DNA of 64,000 nucleotides from GCA-002727735 sp038134525 (GTDB lineage Bacteria; Bacteroidota; Bacteroidia; Flavobacteriales_D; Parvicellaceae): the NCBI GenBank assembly GCA_038134525.1, contig JAYPVI010000011.1:19059-83058 (forward strand), given 5' to 3'. The position numbers were made by a program, and so were the translations under genes. Positions 1-9,220 of this stretch are shown one piece after another. Under the pieces are notes generated by a model. It was not told the DNA's origin. It saw only the letters and a program-made list of their open reading frames with translations, and searched no databases. The first letter of the stretch is position 1. Each line of letters starts with the position of its first letter.

Positions 1-1324
1 TTATACTTAGAATGGATCTGATATCCTCAGAAGATTTAGATGTAATATCGTTTTCATTTACTTTAGTTAGAAATTCAGAAACTTCATTTTCTATTCGATC
101 CGTAATTTCTTCATATTGCTCCAATTTTTGCAGCAGTTTTGTGATTTTCTTACGATCCGTTTCCAAAATAAGTTGTTTGGTGAAATAGTTCATTTTAGAT
201 GTTACTTTAACAAACTTTTCTAATTCTTTTTTTACTTCAATCAAAGAAAATTCATTGGATAACGTGTTATTAGAAAAATATTTGAGTTGGTAAATTTCAT
301 CGTCTTCTCCCTTAGATGATACTAATTTTATTACAGTTGTTTCAATATTTTTTATAAGCCAAATAAGTAGAGAAGTATTTATAATATTAAAAAGCAAGTG
401 AAATACGGCTAATGACCATCTTGTTATAGATTCATTATCTCCCTGGATAACCAGCTGGTTAAAAAATGTTTCAGTGATTAGGTAGTCGATTAGATTTAGA
501 AAACTATAAAATATGAGCAACATCCAAATTACTCCAATGACGTTAAAAAGTAGGTGAGCTAAAGCTGCTCTTTTGGCATGAACATTTCCAATTGTAGCCG
601 CAAGATTAGCAGTAATAGTTGTTCCTATGTTTTCTCCTAGAATAATGGCTGCCGCCAATTCAAAGGGAATACCATTTGTACCTCCACAAAGTGCTAACGT
701 AATAGCCATAGCTGCACTACTTGACTGAACAACTACAGTTAATACAGTGCCTATTAAAACAAAAATGATGACGGAAAAGAATCCAAGTCCAGAGACAGGT
801 TCTATTAAGCTTTTTAAAAACAAGGGGTCTTCTTTAATGAAACTCATCAATTCTTTAAGTTCATCCAATCCCATAAAAAGTATAGCAAAACCAATTAAGA
901 ACTCCCCCAATGACTTCAAGGTATTTTTTCTAGTGAAAAATAAAGGAATTCCAATACCAATTAAAGGCAATGAATAATCGGAAATACTAAACTTTCCAAA
1001 ACCAAAAGCAAGTAACATAAAAGCTGTAACGGTAGTTCCAATATTGGCTCCCATTATTACGCCAATGGCTTGTCTTAAGGTAAGTAGCCCCGCATTGACA
1101 AAACTCACCACCATGACAGTAGTGGCACTAGAAGATTGAATTATTGATGTGGTAAAAAAACCGGTGAGTACACCTGCAAATTTGTTATTTGTTATGGTGC
1201 TGATTATTTTTCGCATTTGAGATCCGGCCAACTTTTGAATGCCATCACTCATCACTTTCATTCCATAGATGAAGAAACAAAGTGCACCCAGTAATTTTAA
1301 TATTTCAAAAATCCCAAAATTCAT
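1..1324 (-). CDS. Na+/phosphate symporter (NptA/PNaS family), C-terminus cut by window edge
   Basis: Membrane transporter expected to import phosphate with sodium. The leftward frame opens with ATG at 1322-1324 (MNFGIFEILKLLGALCFFIYG) and stays open to base 1, so only the C-terminal end is missing. Two family-type repeats are visible: QSSSATTVMVV in the first half and QSSSAAMAITLA in the second, each followed by a GxNIGTT motif (GANIGTT, GENIGTT). After the last membrane segment comes a charged helical PhoU-like region with EITDRIENEV near the edge. The start lies 26 bases after the TonB receptor stop, so the two are probably co-transcribed. The family call is firm; phosphate as substrate is from family knowledge. 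Confidence 0.9.
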   Translation of the reverse strand, partial: MNFGIFEILKLLGALCFFIYGMKVMSDGIQKLAGSQMRKIISTITNNKFAGVLTGFFTTSIIQSSSATTVMVVSFVNAGLLTLRQAIGVIMGANIGTTVTAFMLLAFGFGKFSISDYSLPLIGIGIPLFFTRKNTLKSLGEFLIGFAILFMGLDELKELMSFIKEDPLFLKSLIEPVSGLGFFSVIIFVLIGTVLTVVVQSSSAAMAITLALCGGTNGIPFELAAAIILGENIGTTITANLAATIGNVHAKRAALAHLLFNVIGVIWMLLIFYSFLNLIDYLITETFFNQLVIQGDNESITRWSLAVFHLLFNIINTSLLIWLIKNIETTVIKLVSSKGEDDEIYQLKYFSNNTLSNEFSLIEVKKELEKFVKVTSKMNYFTKQLILETDRKKITKLLQKLEQYEEITDRIENEVSEFLTKVNENDITSKSSEDIRSILSI

Positions 1325-1350
1325 TAAGAGATGTTAAGATATAAACTTTA

Positions 1351-4248
1351 TTAGAACCTCAATTTATATCCTAACGAAATTGTTCTTCCTGGATTTCTCA
1401 TCCTGAAATGTAATTCATCAGCATTAAACGGTTGAATCATACTTTCTTTTATGTCCCCTAAGATGTTATTAACTCTTAAATTTAATGTTGATCTACGATC
1501 TTTTCCTAAAGTTTTATTAAAGTTAAAGTTTAAGCTATGAAAAGGGATTGTATAAACATCTGGAAAAAATCCTGTCCCTACCACCTCAAGCGTTCTGCCT
1601 TGAACATTATAAAAGATGCCAGTTTGAATTCCTCTATCTGGGTTAGCATAATTTATTCCCGAATTAATTAAAAATGGGGCTTGCCCCTGTAATGTCCTGT
1701 ATGTTCCTAAGGTTTGGCCATCTTTTAGTGTGTTTTCTCTCAGATTTCTTTCCGACTCTGCATAGGTCAATCTTGATTCTATTAAAGATACATTCACATT
1801 GAATGAAAAGTCTCTTAATGATGAGTTGATAAAAGATAGATTTTTACGCATTTCCATTTCTATTCCACCAACAATAGCTGATCCAAGATTTTTTGGTGTT
1901 AAGTTATTTGGGGCTGCTTCATAATAAGTCATTTCTATAGGATCTGTAAAGTTTTTATAGAACAAACTAATTGCAAACATTTGAGAGTACTCTCCAAAAT
2001 ATTCATATCGGAGATCATAGTTTTGGATGTATGTAGGTTGTATATCAATATTGCCTATGAAAGTCATATTGGAAAGGGGGTCATAGATTTGGGCTATGGA
2101 AGCCTCCTTGAAAGATGGTCGCGCTGTAGTTCTAGTAACAGAAGTTCTTAGATTACTATTTTCATTGACTTGATAAATGATATTCACAGAAGGAAATAGA
2201 TCTAGTTTACTAATGACATTTTCATTCAAGTAACTAACCCCACTAGAATTTGATCCAGTGTAATATAAATCAAACATTTCTGCTCTTAATCCTATAATTG
2301 TTCTGAAAACTCCAAATAATTTCAATTCGTTTGATACATAACCAGCAAAGTTGGTTTTCTGAGCATCGAATTGATTACTTTGCTCTGTAATAGTAGCCAT
2401 TGGGTTTATATAGGTTCCCACATTATTGTCATAAGAAACAAGATTGCTTGTAGCCAAAATACTATCTGGTTGACCATTTATTCTGGTCCACATATCTGGT
2501 GTATCATAACAACTTATTTGAAATCTAGCAATTTGAAAATTACGAGTTTGATATGTACCTAATCCACCAAATTTAAATTTACCTTTTTCTCCATCTACCT
2601 CATAATTCTTAGTAAAGTCTATTTTACTATTAATGTGATTTTCATTTAAGAATCGCCAGATTCGAGTAGGTTGGGTGTTGTCTTTAAATTTAAAAGCATC
2701 ATTATCATCAATAAAAATTGTGGATCGGACGTCTTTATCGTGTATTCTAGAAATTGTGGGTGATATTTTCCATTCTGTTTTAAAAGAGGCATCATCGTTT
2801 GTGTGGGTTCCTTGTAGCATGAAATTAGTGATATTTCGTTGACTGTATTCAAGGTTATCTTTATTATAGTCGACAAAGTCAGACCATCTGTTTTCTTGTC
2901 TAAATCGTCCAGCTTTCTTTTCACCGTTTTGAATAACCAATAAAGTAGCTTTGTATTTAGAATGATCAGTTCGGTATGACAATCCTCCTAAACCACTCAA
3001 GATGACATTGTTAATTCCAATATCTCCCCTTTGAGTTCGGAATGTGTCTAATTCATAAATGGATGGATCAGCATTATTATTAAAGTAATTATCTACAGCA
3101 TCTTTATAAAACTCTGTTTGATTATTGTAGGTAAATGCACCCAACCAGCCAATGGTGTGATCTTTTTTACCTAAATCAAACTGATTACCATTAGAAAAAC
3201 CAAAGGAACTATTTAAGAAACTTTGCCCTGTTTGGGCAGCCATTAAAGGCGAAAATGAAGACGAAACCACGTTGATCTTATCGTAATCACTTTGTGTTAA
3301 ACTAGAGAAATTTGGATTTAAATTGTGACCACTTAAATCTGAAGAATTGATATTAGAGATATCATCTAGTGATCTAGAATAATAGGTGTTCATATTGTAA
3401 TTAAAGGGAATAGATCGAGTTCCATCATCAAATCCTAATATATCGGTATTACTTCCTTCGTATGTCCTATATTCTGAATTGAAGTGCATAGAAGGATTAT
3501 ATGTACTGCTAATGGATATAGCAGGGCTTCTTTTAGCAGGAAATTCCTTGGTTACGATATTCACTAATCCACCAGTGAAATCGGCTGGCACATCTGCCGT
3601 AAATGATTTTATGATTTGTACATTATCGATAATGTTGGTTGGAAATAAATCCATTTGGATCGTATTTCTATCGGGATCTAGACCCGGAATATCAATTCCA
3701 TTTAAAATAGACTTCGTATATCGATCTCCAAGCCCCCTAACATATACATATTTACCACCCATTACAGAAACCCCAGGTGCTCTTTTTATGGCACCGGCCA
3801 AATTACTAGATCCCACTTTTTTAAATGATTCAGATGATAAACCGTCCATTAAATTGGCTGATTTTTTTTGCATCATCAGAAGCGCGTCATCTGTGTTCTT
3901 TTGAACAGATACAGAAACCACTACTTCCTCTAAACCAACTGAAGAGGAAGATAGGTTAACGCTTAATTCTTTTACCTCATTTTCTTTTACTGTTATTCCT
4001 ATGATTTCTTTGGTTTGATATCCTACAAATGAAAAAACAACAGTATATGTTCCTGGTTGCACTTCCAATGAATAGTTTCCATCAAAATCAGTCGTTACCC
4101 CTTGGCTAGTTCCTTGAATGAGAACATTGGCGAAAGGCATGGTTTCGTTAAATTCCTCATCTATTACTTTACCCATTATTTTACTTTGAGAATAAGAGTT
4201 GATAGAACACAAGAGGGGTAAAAGTGTGATTAATAGGTAATTTTTCAT
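1351..4248 (-). CDS. TonB-dependent outer-membrane receptor with carboxypeptidase-regulatory-like N-domain
   Basis: 965-residue outer-membrane receptor for TonB-driven uptake. It has a signal peptide (MKNYLLITLLPLLCSINSYSQ), then a CarboxypepD_reg-like domain at about residues 22-110 (GKVIDEE, ANVLIQGTSQGVTTDFDGNYS), then a plug domain at about 135-240 (RAPGVSV, YVRGLGDRYTKSILNG, NIVTKEFP). The rest is a long beta-barrel ending in the aromatic LGYKLRF, typical for outer-membrane insertion. It sits between a lipoprotein gene upstream and a Na+/Pi symporter downstream on the same strand. That context suggests, but does not prove, import of a phosphorus-containing substrate. A SusD partner is absent, so it is not a SusC/D glycan pair. 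Confidence 0.93.
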   Translation of the reverse strand: MKNYLLITLLPLLCSINSYSQSKIMGKVIDEEFNETMPFANVLIQGTSQGVTTDFDGNYSLEVQPGTYTVVFSFVGYQTKEIIGITVKENEVKELSVNLSSSSVGLEEVVVSVSVQKNTDDALLMMQKKSANLMDGLSSESFKKVGSSNLAGAIKRAPGVSVMGGKYVYVRGLGDRYTKSILNGIDIPGLDPDRNTIQMDLFPTNIIDNVQIIKSFTADVPADFTGGLVNIVTKEFPAKRSPAISISSTYNPSMHFNSEYRTYEGSNTDILGFDDGTRSIPFNYNMNTYYSRSLDDISNINSSDLSGHNLNPNFSSLTQSDYDKINVVSSSFSPLMAAQTGQSFLNSSFGFSNGNQFDLGKKDHTIGWLGAFTYNNQTEFYKDAVDNYFNNNADPSIYELDTFRTQRGDIGINNVILSGLGGLSYRTDHSKYKATLLVIQNGEKKAGRFRQENRWSDFVDYNKDNLEYSQRNITNFMLQGTHTNDDASFKTEWKISPTISRIHDKDVRSTIFIDDNDAFKFKDNTQPTRIWRFLNENHINSKIDFTKNYEVDGEKGKFKFGGLGTYQTRNFQIARFQISCYDTPDMWTRINGQPDSILATSNLVSYDNNVGTYINPMATITEQSNQFDAQKTNFAGYVSNELKLFGVFRTIIGLRAEMFDLYYTGSNSSGVSYLNENVISKLDLFPSVNIIYQVNENSNLRTSVTRTTARPSFKEASIAQIYDPLSNMTFIGNIDIQPTYIQNYDLRYEYFGEYSQMFAISLFYKNFTDPIEMTYYEAAPNNLTPKNLGSAIVGGIEMEMRKNLSFINSSLRDFSFNVNVSLIESRLTYAESERNLRENTLKDGQTLGTYRTLQGQAPFLINSGINYANPDRGIQTGIFYNVQGRTLEVVGTGFFPDVYTIPFHSLNFNFNKTLGKDRRSTLNLRVNNILGDIKESMIQPFNADELHFRMRNPGRTISLGYKLRF

Positions 4249-4263
4249 TTTTATATTTAATAG

Positions 4264-4294
4264 AAAACTGCCTCAGGTATTATACCCAAGGCAG
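4264..4294 (-). terminator. Intergenic hairpin with T-run between lipoprotein gene and TonB receptor gene
   Basis: On the minus strand CTGCCT (4294-4289) pairs with AGGCAG (4273-4268). Inner GGTA/TACC pairing extends the stem, and four T follow at 4267-4264. It begins 38 bases after the lipoprotein stop and ends 15 bases before the receptor start. It may be a leaky terminator or an mRNA-processing stem that sets unequal expression in one operon. The plus-strand reading also ends in T's, but no rightward gene precedes it. Confidence 0.6.
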
Positions 4295-4332
4295 ATTTTT
4301 ATGTATCATATTAACTTAAACTTCTAATCAAA

Positions 4333-5655
4333 TTAGAATGCATCTCTACTTGCAGCAAAAGTCCATGCAAAAGACAATGCTGTTGCACCTACTGTATTTG
4401 CTCCTTCAGCGACTAAAGTGCAAATGGTAGCACCATCTGCCTCAAATGTACATGTATTGTCACCTGCTTTTTCGTTGAAGATTGAACCATCAGTTAAGTT
4501 AGGCGTAAAACAATCAGAACCATTATGTCTTGCCGGAGTAAATTCAAAACCTGCAAAAGTTAATGTGCCTATCATGTAAGTGGCATTATCTGCTGTATTA
4601 TCTAATTCGATATCTTTTCCAGCGGTAAAGTTCATTACATATATGTTTTTGTTATCTCCTGTAGCACCTTTTCTGAAATCAGCAATCTCACCATCTACAC
4701 CAGTTGGTGCACATTCATCATTGGTACCAATTAAAGTTAAACCATCTAGTGTAAATCTACCAGTTGCTGAACCTTCAGGACCATCAATTTCCAACGCATG
4801 ATCAGAAGCTTCATTTAAAATCACCATAGAGTTAGAGATAGTTCCTGCATATGCTTGGTCTATATCTAGGCCATCATCTCCCTGACCCCATACTAATAGA
4901 CCAGAAGCATTAACGGTTCCTCCAAAAAATTCAATTCCATCATCAACATTACCAACAACCTCAATATTTTCAATGATTGTTCCAGTACCAACTCCACCAA
5001 GAGTTAATCCATTAATTTCATTTCCTTCACCAATTTCAGCACCACCATGTCTTATAGAAACATATCTAAGAACACCAGAGTTATCAGCTGGATCAGAACC
5101 TCCGTATAAACCATTTGTTTCAGAAGCAGGAATTCCTTCAATTTGTTGCTCAACTACGTCTCCAGAAAAAGAACAAGGCGCGTTTCCTAATATTAATAAT
5201 CCACCCCAGAGACCTCTAACATTTTCAGATAAAGAAGACCCAAACGATTGACCAATTGAAATGTTATCAGAAGTTGATGTAAAAATGATAGGAGAATTAG
5301 CTGTTCCTTCAGCGTTAATTGTACCACCTCGAGCAATGATCAATGAAGAAGCGTTGGCTCCTGTTCCAGGAGTTGCTTTGATTATTGTTCCAGCAGGAAT
5401 GGTTAAAGTAACTCCACTAGGAACAATTACTCTTCTTTCTAAAGTCCAAATGTGTGAAGCATCTAATGTTTTGTCTTCCGAAAGTGTGCCTGTTAATAAA
5501 AACTCATTTGCCACCTCTTCACATGATCCATCGTCTTTAGTAGCGTCTGGATTATAGTTTGGTGCACTTGGATCTGTACATCCTTCTTTCCCGCAGCTAG
5601 CTAACATGCCGATAGCTAAAACAGAAGTTAAAATGGTTAGTTTTGAAATTTTCAT
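4333..5655 (-). CDS. Surface or periplasmic lipoprotein with beta-helix-like repeats
   Basis: 440-residue lipoprotein. The signal peptide ends in the lipobox LASC, with the acylated cysteine at residue 21 (MKISKLTILTSVLAIGMLAS then C). The mature N-terminus carries the bacteroidete motif DPSAPNYNPDATKDDGSC. The body is rich in short beta-forming glycine/asparagine turns (TLTIPAGTIIKA, GLWGGLLILGNAP, GDDGLDIDQAYAG, SDHALEIDG), resembling parallel beta-helix proteins. No catalytic motif is recognised. It is the first gene of the operon with the TonB receptor and Na+/Pi symporter, so I infer a surface-exposed partner of the receptor. The lipoprotein status is firm; the ligand is unknown. Confidence 0.85.
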   Translation of the reverse strand: MKISKLTILTSVLAIGMLASCGKEGCTDPSAPNYNPDATKDDGSCEEVANEFLLTGTLSEDKTLDASHIWTLERRVIVPSGVTLTIPAGTIIKATPGTGANASSLIIARGGTINAEGTANSPIIFTSTSDNISIGQSFGSSLSENVRGLWGGLLILGNAPCSFSGDVVEQQIEGIPASETNGLYGGSDPADNSGVLRYVSIRHGGAEIGEGNEINGLTLGGVGTGTIIENIEVVGNVDDGIEFFGGTVNASGLLVWGQGDDGLDIDQAYAGTISNSMVILNEASDHALEIDGPEGSATGRFTLDGLTLIGTNDECAPTGVDGEIADFRKGATGDNKNIYVMNFTAGKDIELDNTADNATYMIGTLTFAGFEFTPARHNGSDCFTPNLTDGSIFNEKAGDNTCTFEADGATICTLVAEGANTVGATALSFAWTFAASRDAF

Positions 5656-5688
5656 TTCTATTGATTTGATTTTAAATTATTTTTGAGG

Positions 5689-5716
5689 CAAAGTAAAGGT
5701 TGTTTTATAAACTCAA
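5689..5716 (-). promoter_or_regulatory. Probable promoter of the lipoprotein/TonB/Na-Pi operon
   Basis: On the minus strand a TTG (5716-5714, within TTTG) is followed after 17 bases by TTACTTTG (5696-5689). This nearly matches the bacteroidete -7 box TANNTTTG, with one mismatch at its second position. The lipoprotein ATG is 33 bases downstream. Spacing is close to that of the tRNA promoters in this window. Confidence 0.5.
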
Positions 5717-5868
5717 ACTTCAATAATAGTTATGTGTTTTTTATATCAATGTTAAGGAATTGTAAATGCCAAAAGCATGAAATTGAAGTTCTATTACAAT
5801 CTCTTTCTGTTATGTTGCTATTAATGTTATCTTAACAGTAAGATTTATTAATTTTCCTACTATATCTA

Positions 5869-5876
5869 TAAATTTG
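5869..5876 (+). promoter_or_regulatory. -7 box (TAAATTTG) of the response-regulator gene
   Basis: TAAATTTG matches TANNTTTG exactly and ends 13 bases before the response-regulator ATG. No TTG is seen at the usual -33 distance, so activation by a regulator is possible. Confidence 0.5.
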
Positions 5877-5889
5877 AAAAAAAAACGAA

Positions 5890-6561
5890 ATGCCTGAGAA
5901 AATTCTTATAGTAGACGATGAACCAGATATAGTAAACCTACTTGATTATCATCTTATTAAAGAAGGTTATCTTACTAAAACTGCTCAAAATGGAAAAGAG
6001 GCTTTAGAGGTAGCAAAAGAATTTCAGCCTGATCTAGTTTTGTTAGACTTAATGATGCCTGAAATGGATGGTATAGAAACTTGTGTTGAAATAAGAGAAA
6101 GTAAAGAAATTAAAGACACCTTAGTGGCGCTGTTAACTGCTCGTTCCGAAGATTATTCTCAAATAGCAGGTTTTGATTCTGGTGCGGATGATTACATCAC
6201 AAAGCCCATTAAGCCCAGAGTGTTAATGAGTCGGATTAAGGCGTTATTGAGAAGAAAAGTTAAAAAAAATATAGATGCTGTATCAACAGCAGAATTATAT
6301 ATTGATAGCGAAAAATATGTGGTTTTTCAAAAAGGTAAAGAGTTGTTACTCCCCAAAAAAGAGTTTGAATTGCTAGCCCTCCTTTTTTCAAAACCTGGAA
6401 AAGTGTTCACAAGAGATGTGATTTTGAACAAAGTTTGGGGTGATGATATCATAGTTGGAGACCGTACCATTGATGTTCATGTCAGAAAATTAAGAGAGAA
6501 ATTAGGTGACGGTTACATTAAGACCGTAAAAGGGGTAGGTTACAAATTAAAGTTGAATTAG
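5890..6561 (+). CDS. OmpR/PhoB-type response regulator
   Basis: 223 residues: receiver domain (1-120) and winged-helix DNA-binding domain (about 130-223). The acidic pair D9-D10, phospho-acceptor D53 (LLDLMMPEMDG), T83 and K105 (ITKP) are all present, so it should be phosphorylatable. The output domain shows the OmpR hallmarks ELLALL, VWGDD and TIDVHVRKLREKLG, ending in VKGVGYKL. No histidine kinase adjoins it; the next gene is a convergent Nudix hydrolase whose stop overlaps by four bases. Divergence from the TonB/Na-Pi operon makes a phosphate-type (PhoB-like) role plausible, but the sequence alone does not separate PhoB from its paralogues. Confidence 0.93.
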   Translation: MPEKILIVDDEPDIVNLLDYHLIKEGYLTKTAQNGKEALEVAKEFQPDLVLLDLMMPEMDGIETCVEIRESKEIKDTLVALLTARSEDYSQIAGFDSGADDYITKPIKPRVLMSRIKALLRRKVKKNIDAVSTAELYIDSEKYVVFQKGKELLLPKKEFELLALLFSKPGKVFTRDVILNKVWGDDIIVGDRTIDVHVRKLREKLGDGYIKTVKGVGYKLKLN

Positions 6562-7178
6562 GAACTTAAAATTACTTTTAGTTCATTTAAAATGGCACCT
6601 GTAGCTCCCCAAACATCTCTTCCATTTAGATCTAGGAAGGGAACACTCATATTAAATTTTTGTCCTTTGTGAACGATGCTTTTATGGGTTGTTTTCACTA
6701 CATCATTCTTGAATAATTCATCTAGTTGTATTTCTATAATTTCGTTAACCTCGTTTTGGTCAGCTGTAAATAAGGGTGTAGAACTACAATAACCAATAAA
6801 TGGAAAAATTAAGAAATTACTTGGAGGAACATAAATATCAGATAATTTTCCAATAATTCGTATTTCATCTCTTTGGATTCCAATTTCTTCTTGAGTCTCT
6901 CTAAGTGCTGTTTCTTCTTTGTTTTCGTTTCCTTCTTTTTTACCTCCTGGCAAGGCATACTGATTACTATGAACGCCATTGTATTGGGGTCTTTTAATTA
7001 AAACAAAATGGAGTAAGTTCTTTTCATCTGGAAATAAAAGCACTAAGGTGCTAGCTAATTTTGGTTTAATGTCCTTTAAGTAATGCGCATTTGATTTTCT
7101 GTATGGAGCAAGCTCAGCATGTGCCACATATCCTGGAAGTGGTTTCTTTAAAGCTTCTATAACATGCTGAATTTCCAA
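6558..7178 (-). CDS. Nudix hydrolase, CoA pyrophosphatase type
   Basis: 206-residue cytosolic hydrolase, expected to cleave CoA or its derivatives to 3',5'-ADP and phosphopantetheine. A complete Nudix box spans residues 79-101 (G-x5-E-x7-RETQEEIGI). Just before it, VLIKRPQYNGVHSNQYALPGG matches the extra motif of the NudL/PCD1 CoA-pyrophosphatase group in position and pattern (R...H..Q...PGG). It is monocistronic and convergent with the response regulator. No oddities are seen. Other Nudix substrates cannot be ruled out. Confidence 0.85.
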   Translation of the reverse strand: MEIQHVIEALKKPLPGYVAHAELAPYRKSNAHYLKDIKPKLASTLVLLFPDEKNLLHFVLIKRPQYNGVHSNQYALPGGKKEGNENKEETALRETQEEIGIQRDEIRIIGKLSDIYVPPSNFLIFPFIGYCSSTPLFTADQNEVNEIIEIQLDELFKNDVVKTTHKSIVHKGQKFNMSVPFLDLNGRDVWGATGAILNELKVILSS

Positions 7179-7261
7179 TTATTCTTTATTGAATGCATGT
7201 AAATATCATTATTCATTTTAACTTTTGATGAATTGTTTTCTAATTTTGGTTAAAAAAAGAA

Positions 7262-7669
7262 ATGTTATCTCTTTGGGAAGAAAGTCAATTTTGGAGATTA
7301 TTTATTAATGCAATCGGTGCCATCTCCATCATCCTTGGTATTTGGCTAATTTATAAGTTAATTAAAAGTTTTGTGGTTGGGAAAAATCAAAAAAGAGCTT
7401 TAAACAAAGAATACGTCACGGTAAAGCAAATTCCTTATATTTTTTCTGGGCTCGTTCAAATTTCTTTTGAAGTATTCATCCCGCAAACCATTGAAATCAA
7501 TATCCTTGATCAAAATGAAAAAGTCAAATTACCAGTTTTTAACAAGGAATTTGGTGCGGGTCTTCACGTGGAAAACATAGATGTAAGTGACTTGAAAAAT
7601 GAAAAACTCAATTTAGAAATCAAAACAGATAAACAAAGAATATTAAGAACAATTGAAATTAAAAATTGA
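7262..7669 (+). CDS. Unknown single-pass membrane protein
   Basis: 135 residues with no family I recognise. One hydrophobic segment near the N-terminus (about residues 13-33, LFINAIGAISIILGIWLIYKL) is followed by a basic stretch and a soluble beta-rich domain of about 85 residues. The gene follows a TAATTTTG box (7241-7248) and overlaps the next gene by 17 bases, suggesting translational coupling with that putative outer-membrane protein. A joint envelope role is inference. Confidence 0.7.
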   Translation: MLSLWEESQFWRLFINAIGAISIILGIWLIYKLIKSFVVGKNQKRALNKEYVTVKQIPYIFSGLVQISFEVFIPQTIEINILDQNEKVKLPVFNKEFGAGLHVENIDVSDLKNEKLNLEIKTDKQRILRTIEIKN

Positions 7670-8291
7670 AAAATCAATTCTTGTTTTTAGCTTTTTTTGC
7701 AGCTTTCAGCTAATTCATTCGCAAGAAAATTCAAAACTATATAAACATGCTTTAGGTTTTGATATTTCAATACCTAATACCATTTCTAATCAGATATTCG
7801 GTTCTAACTTTGATGAGGTGGCTGAATTAGGAGTTAATTATGATTTTATCCTTTTTAATGCTTTAACGATGGGAATTTCATATAGGTATTCTTATTTTGA
7901 ATTAAACAGAAAAGCATTCCCTACAAATGTTAATGGCCAATTTGATGCTCATTTTGCAGGAGCAACGGCTTCTATTCTAAAGCCAATTAATGATAGGTTC
8001 TATATTAAGACAGGTATTTCTTTTGGATATAATCAGGTGTTTAGAAGAGTAACCGGTTTTGAGAACCTTAAATCAGAAAACTATAATTTATTTTTGTCAC
8101 CTTATTTAGGTATGTTTATTTATGATGAAGAAGTAGGGGCAGTTGGATTAATTATTAATTTCTCTTATGCAGATTTTATTTACGATATGGATTTAAAGAA
8201 CCCCAATTCAAGTTTTATACCCTCTAATACTATATTTGACAAGTTATCCTGGTTTAGCGTAGGGTTTAAATACGAATATTTAATAAAGTAA
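7653..8291 (+). CDS. Probable outer-membrane beta-barrel protein, unknown function
   Basis: 212 residues. I choose the TTG at 7653 because it gives a proper signal peptide (KLKIEKSILVFSFFCSFQLIHSQ, with basic residues then a hydrophobic core) and no in-frame ATG precedes the core. The mature part has alternating hydrophobic/polar strands with aromatic girdles (MGISYRYSYFEL, YIKTGISFGYNQVF, WFSVGFKYEYLIK) and an aromatic-rich end, as in small outer-membrane barrels. It overlaps the preceding membrane-protein gene by 17 bases and stops 6 bases before the next gene, suggesting one transcript. Function unknown. Confidence 0.7.
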   Translation: MKLKIEKSILVFSFFCSFQLIHSQENSKLYKHALGFDISIPNTISNQIFGSNFDEVAELGVNYDFILFNALTMGISYRYSYFELNRKAFPTNVNGQFDAHFAGATASILKPINDRFYIKTGISFGYNQVFRRVTGFENLKSENYNLFLSPYLGMFIYDEEVGAVGLIINFSYADFIYDMDLKNPNSSFIPSNTIFDKLSWFSVGFKYEYLIK

Positions 8292-8297
8292 AAAAGT

Positions 8298-9218
8298 TTG
8301 AAAAATATATCAATACATGTTCCAAATGAAACTAATACCCTAAAATCTTTGATCCTAGGATTACCAGATGATTTTGGAGGAACTCCTTTAATTCAAGATT
8401 GTTATGATCCTCAGTCTCGTTTTCACGTTAGAAATAATTCATTTCCTAAACAAGGTGATGTAACAAAGGAAATGGATGAATTGTTACAGGTTTTCCATAA
8501 ATACCATATTAAAGTTTACAGACCCAATAACATTATTGGTTTAAATCAAGTTTTTGCTCGTGATATTGGTTTTGTGATTGGTAATCATTTTGTTGTTGCT
8601 AATGTAATAGAGGATAGGAAAGACGAGGTGCCTGCGATAAATTCTATTACTGAAAAAATGAATCCTGATCAGCTTTTAAAGTTACCAAAAGGTGCTTATG
8701 TTGAGGGAGGTGATGTAATCATTTATAATAAATATGTATTTGTAGGAGTTTCTAATCAAGATGATTGCCAAAAATTTCAGGTGGCAAGAACTAATTACAA
8801 AGGTTTTAATTATTTAAAAGAGAAATTCTCTCACCTTCATTTTTTCGCATTTGAGTTGAATAAATCGGATACTATTCCTGAAGATAATTCATTGCATTTG
8901 GATTGTTGTTTTCAGCCTATTGGGGAAGATAAAGCCATCATTTCTCCTAATGGATTTAGAAATAAAAATGATGTAGATGAGCTTATAAAACTCTTTGGGA
9001 ATGAAAATGTTTTGTTAGTTACTTCAAAAGAAATGAGTAACATGTATACAAATGTTTTTTCCATAAGCAAGAATGTCATTATTTCAGACCCTAGATTCAT
9101 ACGTTTAAACGATTGGTTGGAAAAAAACGGATTTACCGTTGAAAAGGTAGCATACAATGAAATATCTAAAATGGGTGGTTTATTTAGGTGTTCTACATTA
9201 CCGCTTTTAAGAGAATAA
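8298..9218 (+). CDS. Arginine deiminase/dimethylarginine-hydrolase family protein
   Basis: 306-residue enzyme of the guanidino-group-modifying superfamily, which hydrolyses arginine, methyl-arginine or related guanidines through a covalent cysteine intermediate. Visible catalytic elements are FARDIGF, VEGGDV, the histidine motif HLDCCFQP and the nucleophile near the C-terminus (GGLFRCSTLPL). The start is TTG at 8298; no in-frame ATG fits the conserved N-terminus better. It is followed after two bases by a second family member (CtlX type). The exact substrate is not readable from the sequence. Confidence 0.82.
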   Translation: MKNISIHVPNETNTLKSLILGLPDDFGGTPLIQDCYDPQSRFHVRNNSFPKQGDVTKEMDELLQVFHKYHIKVYRPNNIIGLNQVFARDIGFVIGNHFVVANVIEDRKDEVPAINSITEKMNPDQLLKLPKGAYVEGGDVIIYNKYVFVGVSNQDDCQKFQVARTNYKGFNYLKEKFSHLHFFAFELNKSDTIPEDNSLHLDCCFQPIGEDKAIISPNGFRNKNDVDELIKLFGNENVLLVTSKEMSNMYTNVFSISKNVIISDPRFIRLNDWLEKNGFTVEKVAYNEISKMGGLFRCSTLPLLRE

Positions 9219-9220
9219 CT

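Noticed and set aside
5261..5557. Long open frames antisense to the lipoprotein and TonB receptor genes
   Set aside because: They have no recognisable protein features and follow from the codon use of the real genes on the other strand.
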